Assembly: GCA_942493385.1 (NCBI GenBank)
Contig: OW818699.1
Coordinates: 2,170,001-2,234,000 of the forward strand
Reading direction: 5' to 3'
Source: UBA8389 sp942493385
GTDB lineage: Bacteria > Bacteroidota > Bacteroidia > Bacteroidales > UBA1402
Length of the DNA: 64,000 nucleotides
How positions within the stretch are numbered: the first letter of the stretch is position 1; each line of letters opens with the position of its first letter. The position numbers and the translations under genes were made by a program. Positions 52,234-61,300 of the stretch are shown in pieces. Below the pieces are notes generated by a model. It was not told where the DNA came from, made no database searches, and saw only the letters and a list, made by a program, of their open reading frames with translations.

Positions 52234-53238
52234 GTGGAAGACACTCCCAAAAAACCGGGGTTTCTGCAACCAATAAACCAAAAAATCCGGACGCTTCGTA
52301 AACATCCCCTAGGGAAGGAGCTCCGGATTTTTTTGATTTTTTTCCTCATTTCCTGCTTCTTCTGGTTGCTTCAGAGTCTTCAGGAAATCCGGGAAGTAGA
52401 ATTGCGTGTGCCTGTCATTTACAGCGAATTGCCGCCGCGCATTTCCATTACGAACGAGTTGCCATCCTACGTTTTCGTCCGAGTGCGTGACAAAGGGACC
52501 AACCTTTATTACTATTACCGACACCGCAAGGGGTTGACCATCAGGCTGAATGTGCTGGATTACTACCACAAAGAGGATATCGGCAAGATTCCGGCTTCGG
52601 CAATCGAGTCCGTTTTGCGTGAAAAACTGATGACCACGACCCAACTTATTCGAATCACACCCGATTTCATACCCGTTTTCTTTGCACCCAAAAAGGCAAA
52701 AATTATTCCTGTCAAGCTGGTGTCCAACTTAAATTTTGCCGCCCAGTATTTGTTGTCTGACACCCCCTACATTCATCCAACCACGGTCGAAGTCTTTGCA
52801 CCATCCAGTATTTTGCGGAATATCCAGCAAGTTGAAACCGAAGTGCTCGCAATCGAAGAACTTAAAGACACGGTGGTGCTCACCGTTGGACTCAAACCAA
52901 TTAAGGGTGCAAAATTCAATGTCAATACGGTTGAAGTCCGACTTTGCGTCGAAGAATTCACAGAAAGAAACTTTTCCATTCCTGTGGAGGGAGTAAACTT
53001 CCCATCAGGTCATACCTTGTTGTCTTTTCCAGCTTCGGTAAACATCCGTTTTTTTCTTGGTCTATCCGTCTATAATAAAATCAAAGCCTCCGATTTTCAG
53101 GTGGTTGTAGATTATAAAGACCTGTTCGCCTCCAAAAATAATGTCTGCAAAGTGCGTCTGGTCAAGCATCCGGAAGTGGTACAAAACATACGCATTCAAC
53201 CCGAATCGGTCGAATGCCTTTCTGAAAAAAATCCATGA
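52234..53238 (+). CDS. YbbR/CdaR-like membrane-anchored protein
   Basis: 334 residues starting with GTG at 52234. One membrane helix (about residues 30-48) then extracytoplasmic beta repeats resembling YbbR domains (VYSELPPRISITNELP, PTTVEVFAPSSILRNI, FSIPVEGVNFPSGHTLLSFP). In other bacteria CdaR regulates the diadenylate cyclase, but here the gene sits in the conserved Bacteroidota order yajC-ybbR-coaE. Its stop overlaps coaE by 4 bases. Confidence 0.82.
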   Translation: MEDTPKKPGFLQPINQKIRTLRKHPLGKELRIFLIFFLISCFFWLLQSLQEIREVELRVPVIYSELPPRISITNELPSYVFVRVRDKGTNLYYYYRHRKGLTIRLNVLDYYHKEDIGKIPASAIESVLREKLMTTTQLIRITPDFIPVFFAPKKAKIIPVKLVSNLNFAAQYLLSDTPYIHPTTVEVFAPSSILRNIQQVETEVLAIEELKDTVVLTVGLKPIKGAKFNVNTVEVRLCVEEFTERNFSIPVEGVNFPSGHTLLSFPASVNIRFFLGLSVYNKIKASDFQVVVDYKDLFASKNNVCKVRLVKHPEVVQNIRIQPESVECLSEKNP

Positions 53239-53813
53239 AGATTGTCGGACTGACTGGCGGCATCGGAAGCGGAAAATCGACCGTTTCCGAATTGTTTCAG
53301 GTATACGGTATTCCGGTTTACGATTCCGACAGCCAATCAAAATTGCTTTGTGAAACCGATTCGGAACTGATTATAGGCCTAAAAAAACTATTCGGTGACG
53401 AAGTCTATCTTCAGAATGGTCGCCTGAACCGTCCCTTGATGGCTAAAGTGATTTTTAACGACAAATCCTTGCTCCAGGCTTCCAACAACCTGATTCATCC
53501 TGCTGTTAGTAAGGATTTTACATCTTGGACTCTTAAACAAACAGCCCCTTTTGTCGTTCAAGAAACTGCCATTCTTTTTGAAGCCGGATTGGAAAAGCGC
53601 TATGACGCCATCCTATGTGTCACTGCTCCCGAGGAACTGCGAATTCAACGAGCCTGCAGCAGAAGCAGTCAAGAAAAAGAGGCGATTTTAGACCGCATGC
53701 GCAACCAACTGCCAGAAGAAGAGCGCGTTCGTCGATCTGATTATGTCCTGATCAATGACGAACAAACCCCGTTGATTCCTCAATTGGAAGAACTCATGAA
53801 GATATTGGCCTGA
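53235..53813 (+). CDS. coaE: Dephospho-CoA kinase
   Basis: 192 residues. The P-loop GLTGGIGSGKSTV at residue 5 and the PVYDSD substrate segment are diagnostic; FVVQETAILFEAGLEKRYD is the second conserved block. It phosphorylates dephospho-CoA in the last step of CoA synthesis. Translationally coupled to the YbbR-like gene. Confidence 0.96.
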   Translation: MKIVGLTGGIGSGKSTVSELFQVYGIPVYDSDSQSKLLCETDSELIIGLKKLFGDEVYLQNGRLNRPLMAKVIFNDKSLLQASNNLIHPAVSKDFTSWTLKQTAPFVVQETAILFEAGLEKRYDAILCVTAPEELRIQRACSRSSQEKEAILDRMRNQLPEEERVRRSDYVLINDEQTPLIPQLEELMKILA

Positions 53814-53889
53814 AAAACCTCCCGATACAGAAAAAACAGCTATTTTCGCACTCAATTACAACGATCCTATTTATAAAAACTGCTCACAC

Positions 53890-54315
53890 ATGTTGAAAAC
53901 AATCGTCGCCATTTCAGGCAAACCTGGTTTATACAAAGTCCTTTCACAAGGGAAAAACATGCTTATTGTCGAAAACCTGACGGACGGCAAGCGCATTCCT
54001 GCCCATTCCTCCGAAAAAGTGGTTTCTTTGGGTGACATTTCCATGTTTACCGAAGGCGAAGACAAACCCTTGAACGAAATCCTGGAAGCAATGAAAGCGC
54101 TGGAAAACGGAGCCAAGTCGAGCATCGACCCGAAATCCGACAACAATGCCCTGCGCACTTATTTTGCACAGATCGTGCCTGATTATGATCGTGAACGGGT
54201 TTACCCCACCGATATCCGCAAATTGGTGCAATGGTATAATCTGTTGATTGAAACCGGAAATTCCGACTTTACTTCGAAAGAAGAAACCGAAGAAACGGCC
54301 GTTGCGGAAGCGTAA
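53890..54315 (+). CDS. DUF5606 family protein
   Basis: 141 residues; a Bacteroidota family recognised by MLKTIVAISGKPGLYKVLSQGKN at its start and ALRTYFAQIVPDYDRERVYPTDIRKLVQWYNLL. Cytoplasmic, no membrane segment; acidic end. Function unknown. A TATTTTCG element at 53841-53848 is a probable -7 box. serB begins 9 bases later. Confidence 0.85.
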   Translation: MLKTIVAISGKPGLYKVLSQGKNMLIVENLTDGKRIPAHSSEKVVSLGDISMFTEGEDKPLNEILEAMKALENGAKSSIDPKSDNNALRTYFAQIVPDYDRERVYPTDIRKLVQWYNLLIETGNSDFTSKEETEETAVAEA

Positions 54316-54324
54316 GCTACTTAC

Positions 54325-55500
54325 ATGGGTATTGAACACGAACTCATCTTGGTGACCATCACCGGCGAAGACCGGCCTGGTGTCACTTCTGCCATGACTG
54401 AGGTTTTGGGCCGTTATGGCGCCGAAATATTGGATATCGGTCAAGCTGACATCCACCACAGCCTCTCGCTTGGACTCCTTTTCAGAATGCACAATAAGCT
54501 CCATTCGGGAGATGCCATCAAGGAACTCCTGTTTAAGGCTTCAGAAATGGGGGTGCACATCAAATTCAAACTGGTTTCCGACGAACGATACATCAACTGG
54601 GTCAATCGTCAGGGCCAAGGGCGTTACATCGTCACACTGCTTGGTAAAGTGCTGACAGCCCAACAAGTAAGCCGTGTCACCAAGGTTTTGGCCGATGAAC
54701 AGCTGAACATCGATTTCATCAAACGACTCACTGGTCGAACTCCTTTGTACAACGAAGATGATAGCCTGCGTTCCTGCATCGAACTATCCGTTCGAGGAGC
54801 ACTGAGCAACCGCAATGCCATTCAAAAACAATTGGTTCAGCTTTCTGCAGAATTGGATGTGGACATTTCCTTCCAAGAAGACAACATGTTCCGTCGCAAC
54901 CGCCGGTTGATCTGTTTCGACATGGATTCCACACTCATCAAGACTGAAGTCATTGACGAACTGGCCGACAGGGCAGGAGTGGGGGAGCAAGTGCGAACCA
55001 TTACCGAATCGGCCATGCGCGGCGAAATCGACTTTCAGGAAAGCTTCACCCAGCGTGTTTCATTGCTAAAAGGATTGGACGCCACGGTCTTGCAAGATAT
55101 TGCAGAAAACCTGCCCATTATGGAAGGTGCGGACAAACTCATGACCATCCTCAAGCAGTGCGGTTTCAAGATTGCCATCCTTTCCGGTGGATTCAGCTAT
55201 TTCGGTGACGTGCTAAAAAAGCGCTTTGGAGCCGATTACGTCTATGCCAATGAACTGGAAATCAAAGAAGGCAAACTCACTGGAAATTACATCGGTGACG
55301 TCGTGGACGGTAAGCGCAAAGCCGAACTCCTACGCCTGATTGCTCAGGTTGAACACATTGACCTCCAACAAACCATTGCGGTGGGTGACGGAGCTAATGA
55401 TCTGCCAATGATCAATCTGGCCGGTTTGGGCATAGCCTTCCATGCCAAGCCAAAAGTCAAAGAAAGCGCCAGGTCAGTCCATTTCAACCATAGGACTTGA
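54325..55500 (+). CDS. serB: Phosphoserine phosphatase with 3' frameshift
   Basis: 391 residues as read. Two N-terminal ACT domains (about 5-80 and 95-165) precede a HAD phosphatase with FDMDSTLIKTEVIDELA (catalytic Asp pair), LSGGFSYFGD and AVGDGANDLPMI. It hydrolyses phosphoserine to serine. The C-terminus is wrong: after ESARS the frame stops at 55500, whereas shifting by one base near 55474 restores QSISTIGLDGILYFLGFRD and ends at TAA 55553-55555, giving 409 residues, the usual length. So one base is extra, either a real mutation or a sequencing error. Only the last 27 residues are affected. Confidence 0.93.
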   Translation: MGIEHELILVTITGEDRPGVTSAMTEVLGRYGAEILDIGQADIHHSLSLGLLFRMHNKLHSGDAIKELLFKASEMGVHIKFKLVSDERYINWVNRQGQGRYIVTLLGKVLTAQQVSRVTKVLADEQLNIDFIKRLTGRTPLYNEDDSLRSCIELSVRGALSNRNAIQKQLVQLSAELDVDISFQEDNMFRRNRRLICFDMDSTLIKTEVIDELADRAGVGEQVRTITESAMRGEIDFQESFTQRVSLLKGLDATVLQDIAENLPIMEGADKLMTILKQCGFKIAILSGGFSYFGDVLKKRFGADYVYANELEIKEGKLTGNYIGDVVDGKRKAELLRLIAQVEHIDLQQTIAVGDGANDLPMINLAGLGIAFHAKPKVKESARSVHFNHRT

Positions 55501-55576
55501 CGGCATCCTCTATTTTCTCGGTTTCCGAGACATTCACATTGAACAACGTTTCTAATCAATTTAAAAAGCTATTCTT

Positions 55577-55900
55577 ATGAATGCGAACGAAGAAGAATTT
55601 CTCCCTTACGACGACGATGAAGCCATCAAATTCATCCGCAATCAGATTCCCCAGGAACTGAAAGAAAAATTCAGCGATGACGATCTGAATTACCTCATCG
55701 ATCTCATCTACGAATTCTACGAGGAAAAAGGCTTCCTAAACGATGACGACACCGAAGTTGACATCGACCTGGATGAACTGACTGCTTATGTGGTTAAGCA
55801 ATCCAAGAAAGACAAGGTAGGAGTTTACACCGAAGAAGAAATCTCTTTTGTGGTGGATGCAGAAATCGCTTACTGCGACTCGCTGGGTGTTTTTGAGTGA
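55577..55900 (+). CDS. Small acidic protein of unknown function
   Basis: 107 residues, about one third Asp/Glu, no membrane segment, one Cys. Predicted mostly helical (IKFIRNQIPQELKEKF, DLNYLIDLIYEFYEEKG). I recognise no named family, but the compact length and clear start are those of a real gene. It follows serB by about 75 bases and is convergent with the response-regulator gene. Confidence 0.75.
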   Translation: MNANEEEFLPYDDDEAIKFIRNQIPQELKEKFSDDDLNYLIDLIYEFYEEKGFLNDDDTEVDIDLDELTAYVVKQSKKDKVGVYTEEEISFVVDAEIAYCDSLGVFE

Positions 55901-55901
55901 A

Positions 55902-56291
55902 CTATTTATTAAAATAGAGATCGATCAATCGCAGCATATCATCCTTTCTGAAGGGTTTTGAAAGGTAGTCGTTGCATCCTGCAGCCAAAGCTTTTTTTCG
56001 ATCATCACTAAACGCAAAGGCTGTTTGGGCAATAATGACGACTTCGGAATTAAACAATCTGATCTGGCGGGTCGCTTCAAAACCGTCAAGATCAGGCATT
56101 TGGATATCCATTAAAACTACTTGGATATCTGGGTTGTTTTTGCAAACTTCAACAGCATCCATTCCTGTTTTTACCAAAATCAGCTCCTTGCAAAGAGGAG
56201 AGATAATTAATTTTAAATAGAAAGAAGATTCATCATTGTCTTCTGCAATCAGAATCTTATTGATTTTTTTAGGTGAGTCGGTGTGAATCAT
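55902..56291 (-). CDS. Stand-alone response regulator (REC only)
   Basis: 129 residues, a single receiver domain. Acidic pocket EDND (residues 17-20), phospho-acceptor Asp62 in VLMDIQMPDLDG, conserved Thr in AQTAFA and Lys in SKPF. No output domain, so it probably acts by protein contact or as phosphate shuttle. It ends the signalling cluster, 27 bases after the REC-PAS-kinase gene. Confidence 0.9.
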   Translation of the reverse strand: MIHTDSPKKINKILIAEDNDESSFYLKLIISPLCKELILVKTGMDAVEVCKNNPDIQVVLMDIQMPDLDGFEATRQIRLFNSEVVIIAQTAFAFSDDRKKALAAGCNDYLSKPFRKDDMLRLIDLYFNK

Positions 56292-56318
56292 AGTATTTGT
56301 CGTGTGCTTATCGTATTC

Positions 56319-57905
56319 CTAAAAGTCGAGATTTATCTCTGATATTTTTATTGGTTGTACAGGTAGGGTAAAATAAAATGCGGAACCTTTATAAACCTCA
56401 CTTTCAACCCAGATTCTTCCGCCCATAAATTCAACATACGCTTTTGTTATGGAGAGTCCTAGTCCAGCACCTTCATAACTTCGCGTCAAGTTTTCACTAC
56501 CTTGCCTGAACCGTTCAAAAATGTGTTTTTGTTTCTCTGGTGAGATTCCGATACCCGTATCTTTTACATAAAAGACCAATTCCTGAGTAGAAGAAGGTAT
56601 TGTTTTCGCTTTCTTTCCTGGGGATTTCAACTCATAGCCGAAAACGATCGTTCCGGAATGTGTGAACTTAATCGCATTCTTAATCAGGTTTGTGAGTATG
56701 GTGTTAAGCTTTTCCCGGTCGGTTTTCATAAAAGCATCCACGTCTTGCAAGGGTTTATTGGTTTCGAAATTGATATTCCGAATCTCCAATTCAGACCTGA
56801 ATGTATTGTAAATCAAAGAGATGAGTTCATTGATATTCGTTTCTGTGAGGTTAAGCTCCAATTCGCCGGATTCAATTCTTGAAATGCCAATGATGTCGTT
56901 GATGATGTTCAGCAAGCGCATGCCGCTCTTCTCAATAATCTCAATATACAATTGTTGATTTTCACCCGTCAAATCCGGTTCTTTCAGTAATTCGGTGAAT
57001 CCCAGGATACCATTCATCGGGGTTCTGATTTCATGACTCATGTTGGCTAGAAATGCCGATTTCAAACGGTCGCTTTCTTCAGCCTTTTCTTTGGCAATGA
57101 TCAATTCGTCCGTAAGGATTTTCTGTTCTGTAATGTCTTGATTAATAACCTGAAAGTGTTTAGTACCATTCCACAAGACTTCTCTGCGTGATACTTTGAT
57201 GTGCCTTATTTCACCGTTCTTTCGTACAATACTGATCACATAATCCAGCAAATCCTCACCTGCTGCTCTATTTATTTTTCGCTCCTGATGCTGCAGAAAG
57301 CTTTCTGGTGTGTATCTGATATTGGCAGGTGTATTGTTAAACTCCTCCAAGTCAATAAATTCATAGATGTCCAAAAAAGCCTTGTTTGCATAAATGGTTT
57401 TTCCGTTCAATTCAATGATTCGAATGCCTAAGGGCGATTCTGCAATGGAGTGACGGTAATTTTCCTCGGATTGCAACAAGGCTGTTTTCATATTGTGCCG
57501 AGCTATCTTCTCCTGAAATTCGTTCAAGGCACGTTTAATGGCAAATGGAAGTCTTTCAGGTCTATCCTTGATGACGTAATCGACAGCGCCCAATCGTAGT
57601 AGTTCAATGGCAATATCTTCTCCTATGGAACCTGAAACGCAAATATAAGGTACCTCCGGGCATAATTCAGTGCATAATTGCAATGCTCCAAAAGAATCAA
57701 ATCCCGGCAAACTGAAATCTGCTAAAATGATATCGTATTTATTAGTTCGCAAAGCAAGTTCAAACTCCTTTTCATTATCAACTCGCTTAATATCAAACTC
57801 AATGCCTGCATCGGATAGTTGCATGCATATCATTTTGAAGTCCAGAACGGAGTCTTCCAACGATAGGATGTTCAGCTTTGATGATGTAGAACTTGATTCA
57901 TTCAT
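56319..57905 (-). CDS. Hybrid histidine kinase (REC-PAS-HisKA-HATPase)
   Basis: 528 residues from ATG at 57905, 1 base after the upstream stop. Order: receiver domain (about 11-130, Asp63 in ILADFSLPG), PAS domain (about 150-270, with ESPLGIRIIELNG), HisKA with FLANMSHEIRTPMNGILGF carrying the phospho-His, and an HATPase domain with NLIKNAIKFTHSG, DTGIGI and GAGLGLSI. The N-terminal receiver suggests it is driven by phosphotransfer from another kinase. Soluble. Likely partner of the genes on both sides. Confidence 0.92.
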   Translation of the reverse strand: MNESSSTSSKLNILSLEDSVLDFKMICMQLSDAGIEFDIKRVDNEKEFELALRTNKYDIILADFSLPGFDSFGALQLCTELCPEVPYICVSGSIGEDIAIELLRLGAVDYVIKDRPERLPFAIKRALNEFQEKIARHNMKTALLQSEENYRHSIAESPLGIRIIELNGKTIYANKAFLDIYEFIDLEEFNNTPANIRYTPESFLQHQERKINRAAGEDLLDYVISIVRKNGEIRHIKVSRREVLWNGTKHFQVINQDITEQKILTDELIIAKEKAEESDRLKSAFLANMSHEIRTPMNGILGFTELLKEPDLTGENQQLYIEIIEKSGMRLLNIINDIIGISRIESGELELNLTETNINELISLIYNTFRSELEIRNINFETNKPLQDVDAFMKTDREKLNTILTNLIKNAIKFTHSGTIVFGYELKSPGKKAKTIPSSTQELVFYVKDTGIGISPEKQKHIFERFRQGSENLTRSYEGAGLGLSITKAYVEFMGGRIWVESEVYKGSAFYFTLPVQPIKISEINLDF

Positions 57906-57906
57906 T

Positions 57907-58353
57907 CTAATTTTTGCTTTCAGGAGGTATTTCATTGATTAATGCCCAAAATATGCCCAATTGTTTGACGGATTCCATAAAAACCATAAAATCCACAGGC
58001 TTGACAACATACGCATTGACACCGAGCTCGTAACATCGTTTCAAATCGGGTTCTTCGCGGGAGGAGGTCAACATGACCACTGGTATGAGTTTGAATTCTG
58101 GCGTGTTTTTGATTTGTTCAAGTGTGTCAATTCCATCCATACGTGGCATTTTTAAATCAAGCAGAATGACGGCAGGGTTACCCTTTTTCCGATCTTTGAA
58201 TTGTCCTTCGCAACGCAAATACTCCAATGCTTCAACGCCATCTCCAACCACAATGACATTGTTCAGGAGATTCTGTTGTGCCAGTGCTGCCAAAGTCAAT
58301 TCGATATCGTTGGGATCGTCTTCGGCAAATAAGATTGTTTTGTAGTCGCTCAT
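57907..58353 (-). CDS. Rcp1-like response regulator
   Basis: 148 residues, single receiver domain. Acidic pocket EDDPND (11-16), Asp66 in ILLDLKMPRMDG, Thr/Ser in MLTSS and Lys in VVKPVD. The EDDPNDI start and KMPRMDG loop are typical of Rcp1-type regulators that pair with phytochrome-like kinases. It follows the ATPase-kinase fusion by 9 bases and is the obvious candidate for its phosphate acceptor. Confidence 0.92.
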   Translation of the reverse strand: MSDYKTILFAEDDPNDIELTLAALAQQNLLNNVIVVGDGVEALEYLRCEGQFKDRKKGNPAVILLDLKMPRMDGIDTLEQIKNTPEFKLIPVVMLTSSREEPDLKRCYELGVNAYVVKPVDFMVFMESVKQLGIFWALINEIPPESKN

Positions 58354-58362
58354 GTGTCTGTT

Positions 58363-61300
58363 TCAATTTTTGGGTAACGTAAAAAAGAAAGTTGCACCTT
58401 TATCTGTTTCAGCTTCAGCCCATATGCGTCCGTCGTGTTTGCTGATGATGCGGCGAACGTTGGCAAGTCCAATTCCGGTTCCTTCAAATTCATTTGTTGA
58501 ATGCATGCGCTGAAAAACTCCAAATAATTTCTGCGCATATTTTACATTAAAACCAACCCCATTATCGCGAATGCAAAATACGAAATCATTTTCATTTTCT
58601 TCAAAACTAACCTGAATTAGTGCTTCATCCTTGGTTTTTGTATATTTAACGGCATTGTCAATCAAATTCATCCAAACCATATGCATTAAATTGTAATCCG
58701 CATAAACGTCGGGCAAATTGACAATCTCCCATTTTATGTTGCGATTTCCTGCCGAGGATTCAACCATCGCCTTAGCTTCAAAAACGACTCGTCTCATATT
58801 GAAAACCGTTTTTTTCAATTCCATCCTACCGGTTCTGGAAAAATTCAGAAGGTCATCAATGAGCACACCCATTTTTTTAGCAGAATTATTGATGATGCTC
58901 AGGTAATGTTTGGATTGATCTGTCAGCTGCTCGTTCGACTCCTTGGACAACATGTCTGTAAAACCGCTGATGTGTCTCAAAGGTGCCCTTAAATCATGCG
59001 AAACCGAATAGCTGAATGATTCCAGTTCTTTGTTCGATTCTTCCAATTGAGCTGTTCTAGCCAACACACGGTTCTCCAGTGTAATGTTCAATTCGTTGAT
59101 GGTTTCCATTGCTTTCTTGCGTTCCTGTATCTCCTCTTGAAGCATTGTATTGGCTACCAACAAATCGTTCGTTCGTGTTACCACCCGAAGTTCAATTTCA
59201 TCGTACGCTTTTTGCAATTCCTTTTGTGTGTAGATGAGCTTTTCTTTTTCCCTGACAAGTTCTTCATTAACGATGCGCAACTGCGTTGGGCTAGGGATGG
59301 ATAATAATTTTGGCAACACCGGCCACAAAGCAATGGCTGTTGCCACGGAAACAAAAGCGCATATCGTATCCACGGTTGCCTGCCACCAATTGACAGGCCA
59401 CCAAAGTCCTATTACGTGTACGATGTGGGTTGTACCGCAAGCCAGAATAAACAATCCGAACAGGAAAAAAATCCACGTAAACGGCATATCTTTTCGTTTA
59501 CGCAGAAAGATGATCAGGAAAAATGGAATGGATGCGTAAGAAACACCGATCAATGCATTGGACAAAGCCATGACCATCATCAATGCAGGCGTCATTGTTC
59601 CGGCATCTGCACCTTGGATTTCCATGGAGGCCCCCTTCATGAACAACATAGGCCCGGCAATTAGTATAGCCAAAGCTGTAGCGGGTGCAAGTATGTGTGG
59701 AATTAACTCCAGCGATTGTCGCAGAATCGTTTTTTTCGGTGCGAAAGTCTGTACTTTATAGGAACGCAATCGAAGGCTGTTGGTTACTACAAAAATGGAA
59801 CTGAACGCCATGGCACCAGCCGCGAACATCGGACTTAGCAGCCCATAAGCCGCGATGGGAATGAGCGCGACGTTGTAGAACAGCGCCCAAATAAGATTCT
59901 GTACAATGGTTTGAGAGGTACCACGAGACAATGAAATTGCCTTGCCGATACCCGAAAGTTCACCACTTATCAAGGTGATGCCAGCAGTCGCAATGGCAAT
60001 ATCAGTGCCGGTTCCGATGGCAATCCCGACATCAGCCTGAGCCAATGCTGGTGCATCGTTTATGCCATCACCAACCATGCCGACAACCGGATGTGCAAAG
60101 TTTCCCAATGACTCGGCCGATTGCATTTTTTTGATCGTGTCTGCCTTATCACCTGGCAACACTTCTGCGATAACCCGATCAATTCCTACCTGCTTGGCAA
60201 TGGCATCGGCCGTACACTGATTATCACCCGTGATCATGACAATTTCCAATCCGAGTTTACGAAGTTCAGCAATTGCTTCTTTGGCACCTGGCTTAACCGT
60301 ATCCGCCAGCGCTATGATGCCTGCAGGTTGAATCTTGTTTCCATCGTGTTCGCCTATGGCAATGATCATCACCGTTTTGCCTTCGGTTTGGAGGTTGTTT
60401 ATATCCGATTCGAAAGCAGCTGTCGAAATGCCTTCTCGTTGCATCATACGGAGATTGCCAATCAAAATTAGACGATTTTCAACGATGGCGCTAATCCCCA
60501 GTCCTCCAAATGCGCGGAATTGAAAGGGTTGAACAAGGGTGATGCCTTTGTCGTGTGCTGCTAGCACAAGTGCTTTGCCTATAGGATGTTCCGATCCGCT
60601 TTCGGCACTTGCGGCTAAGCGTAGCAGCTCTTCTCCAGAAAAGTCATCTAAGGGGATCAAGTTTGTCAGGGCAGGTTTTCCATGCGTAATGGTACCGGTT
60701 TTGTCAAGTACTACAACGTTGAGACGTCCGGCAGCCTCCAGCATTTCACTACTTTTAAATAGTATTCCATTTTCTGCTCCCTTGGATGTGCCAACCATGA
60801 CAGCGGTTGGAGTGGCTAAACCAATGGCACATGGACAGGCGATTACCAGGACAGCGATGGCATTGATCATTGCCCCTGTCCAGTCTATTTGAGCGACGTA
60901 TATCCAACCCAGAAAGGTGAAAAGTGCGACACCAATGATGATTGGCACAAAGTACTTTCCAATTTCATCGGTGAGTTTTTGAATTGGTGCTTTGCTTGCC
61001 TGAGCTTCCTGTACCAATCGTATTATCTGAGATAAGGTCGTTTGCTTTCCTATTTTGGTGGCTTCAAAACGAATCAATCCCTCTCGGTTAATGGTAGCGC
61101 CGATGATGGTGTCACCAGGTCCTTTCATGACGGGCATGGATTCTCCGGTTATCATGGATTCTTCAAAAGCAGACTTCCCTTCGTAAATGATTCCGTCAAC
61201 TGGCACCTTTTCACCTGGCTTGACTACGATCTTGTCACCAATTTCAACTTCTTCGATGCTTATTTCGGTTACGAGACCTTTTCTTTCAACCATCGCCGTT

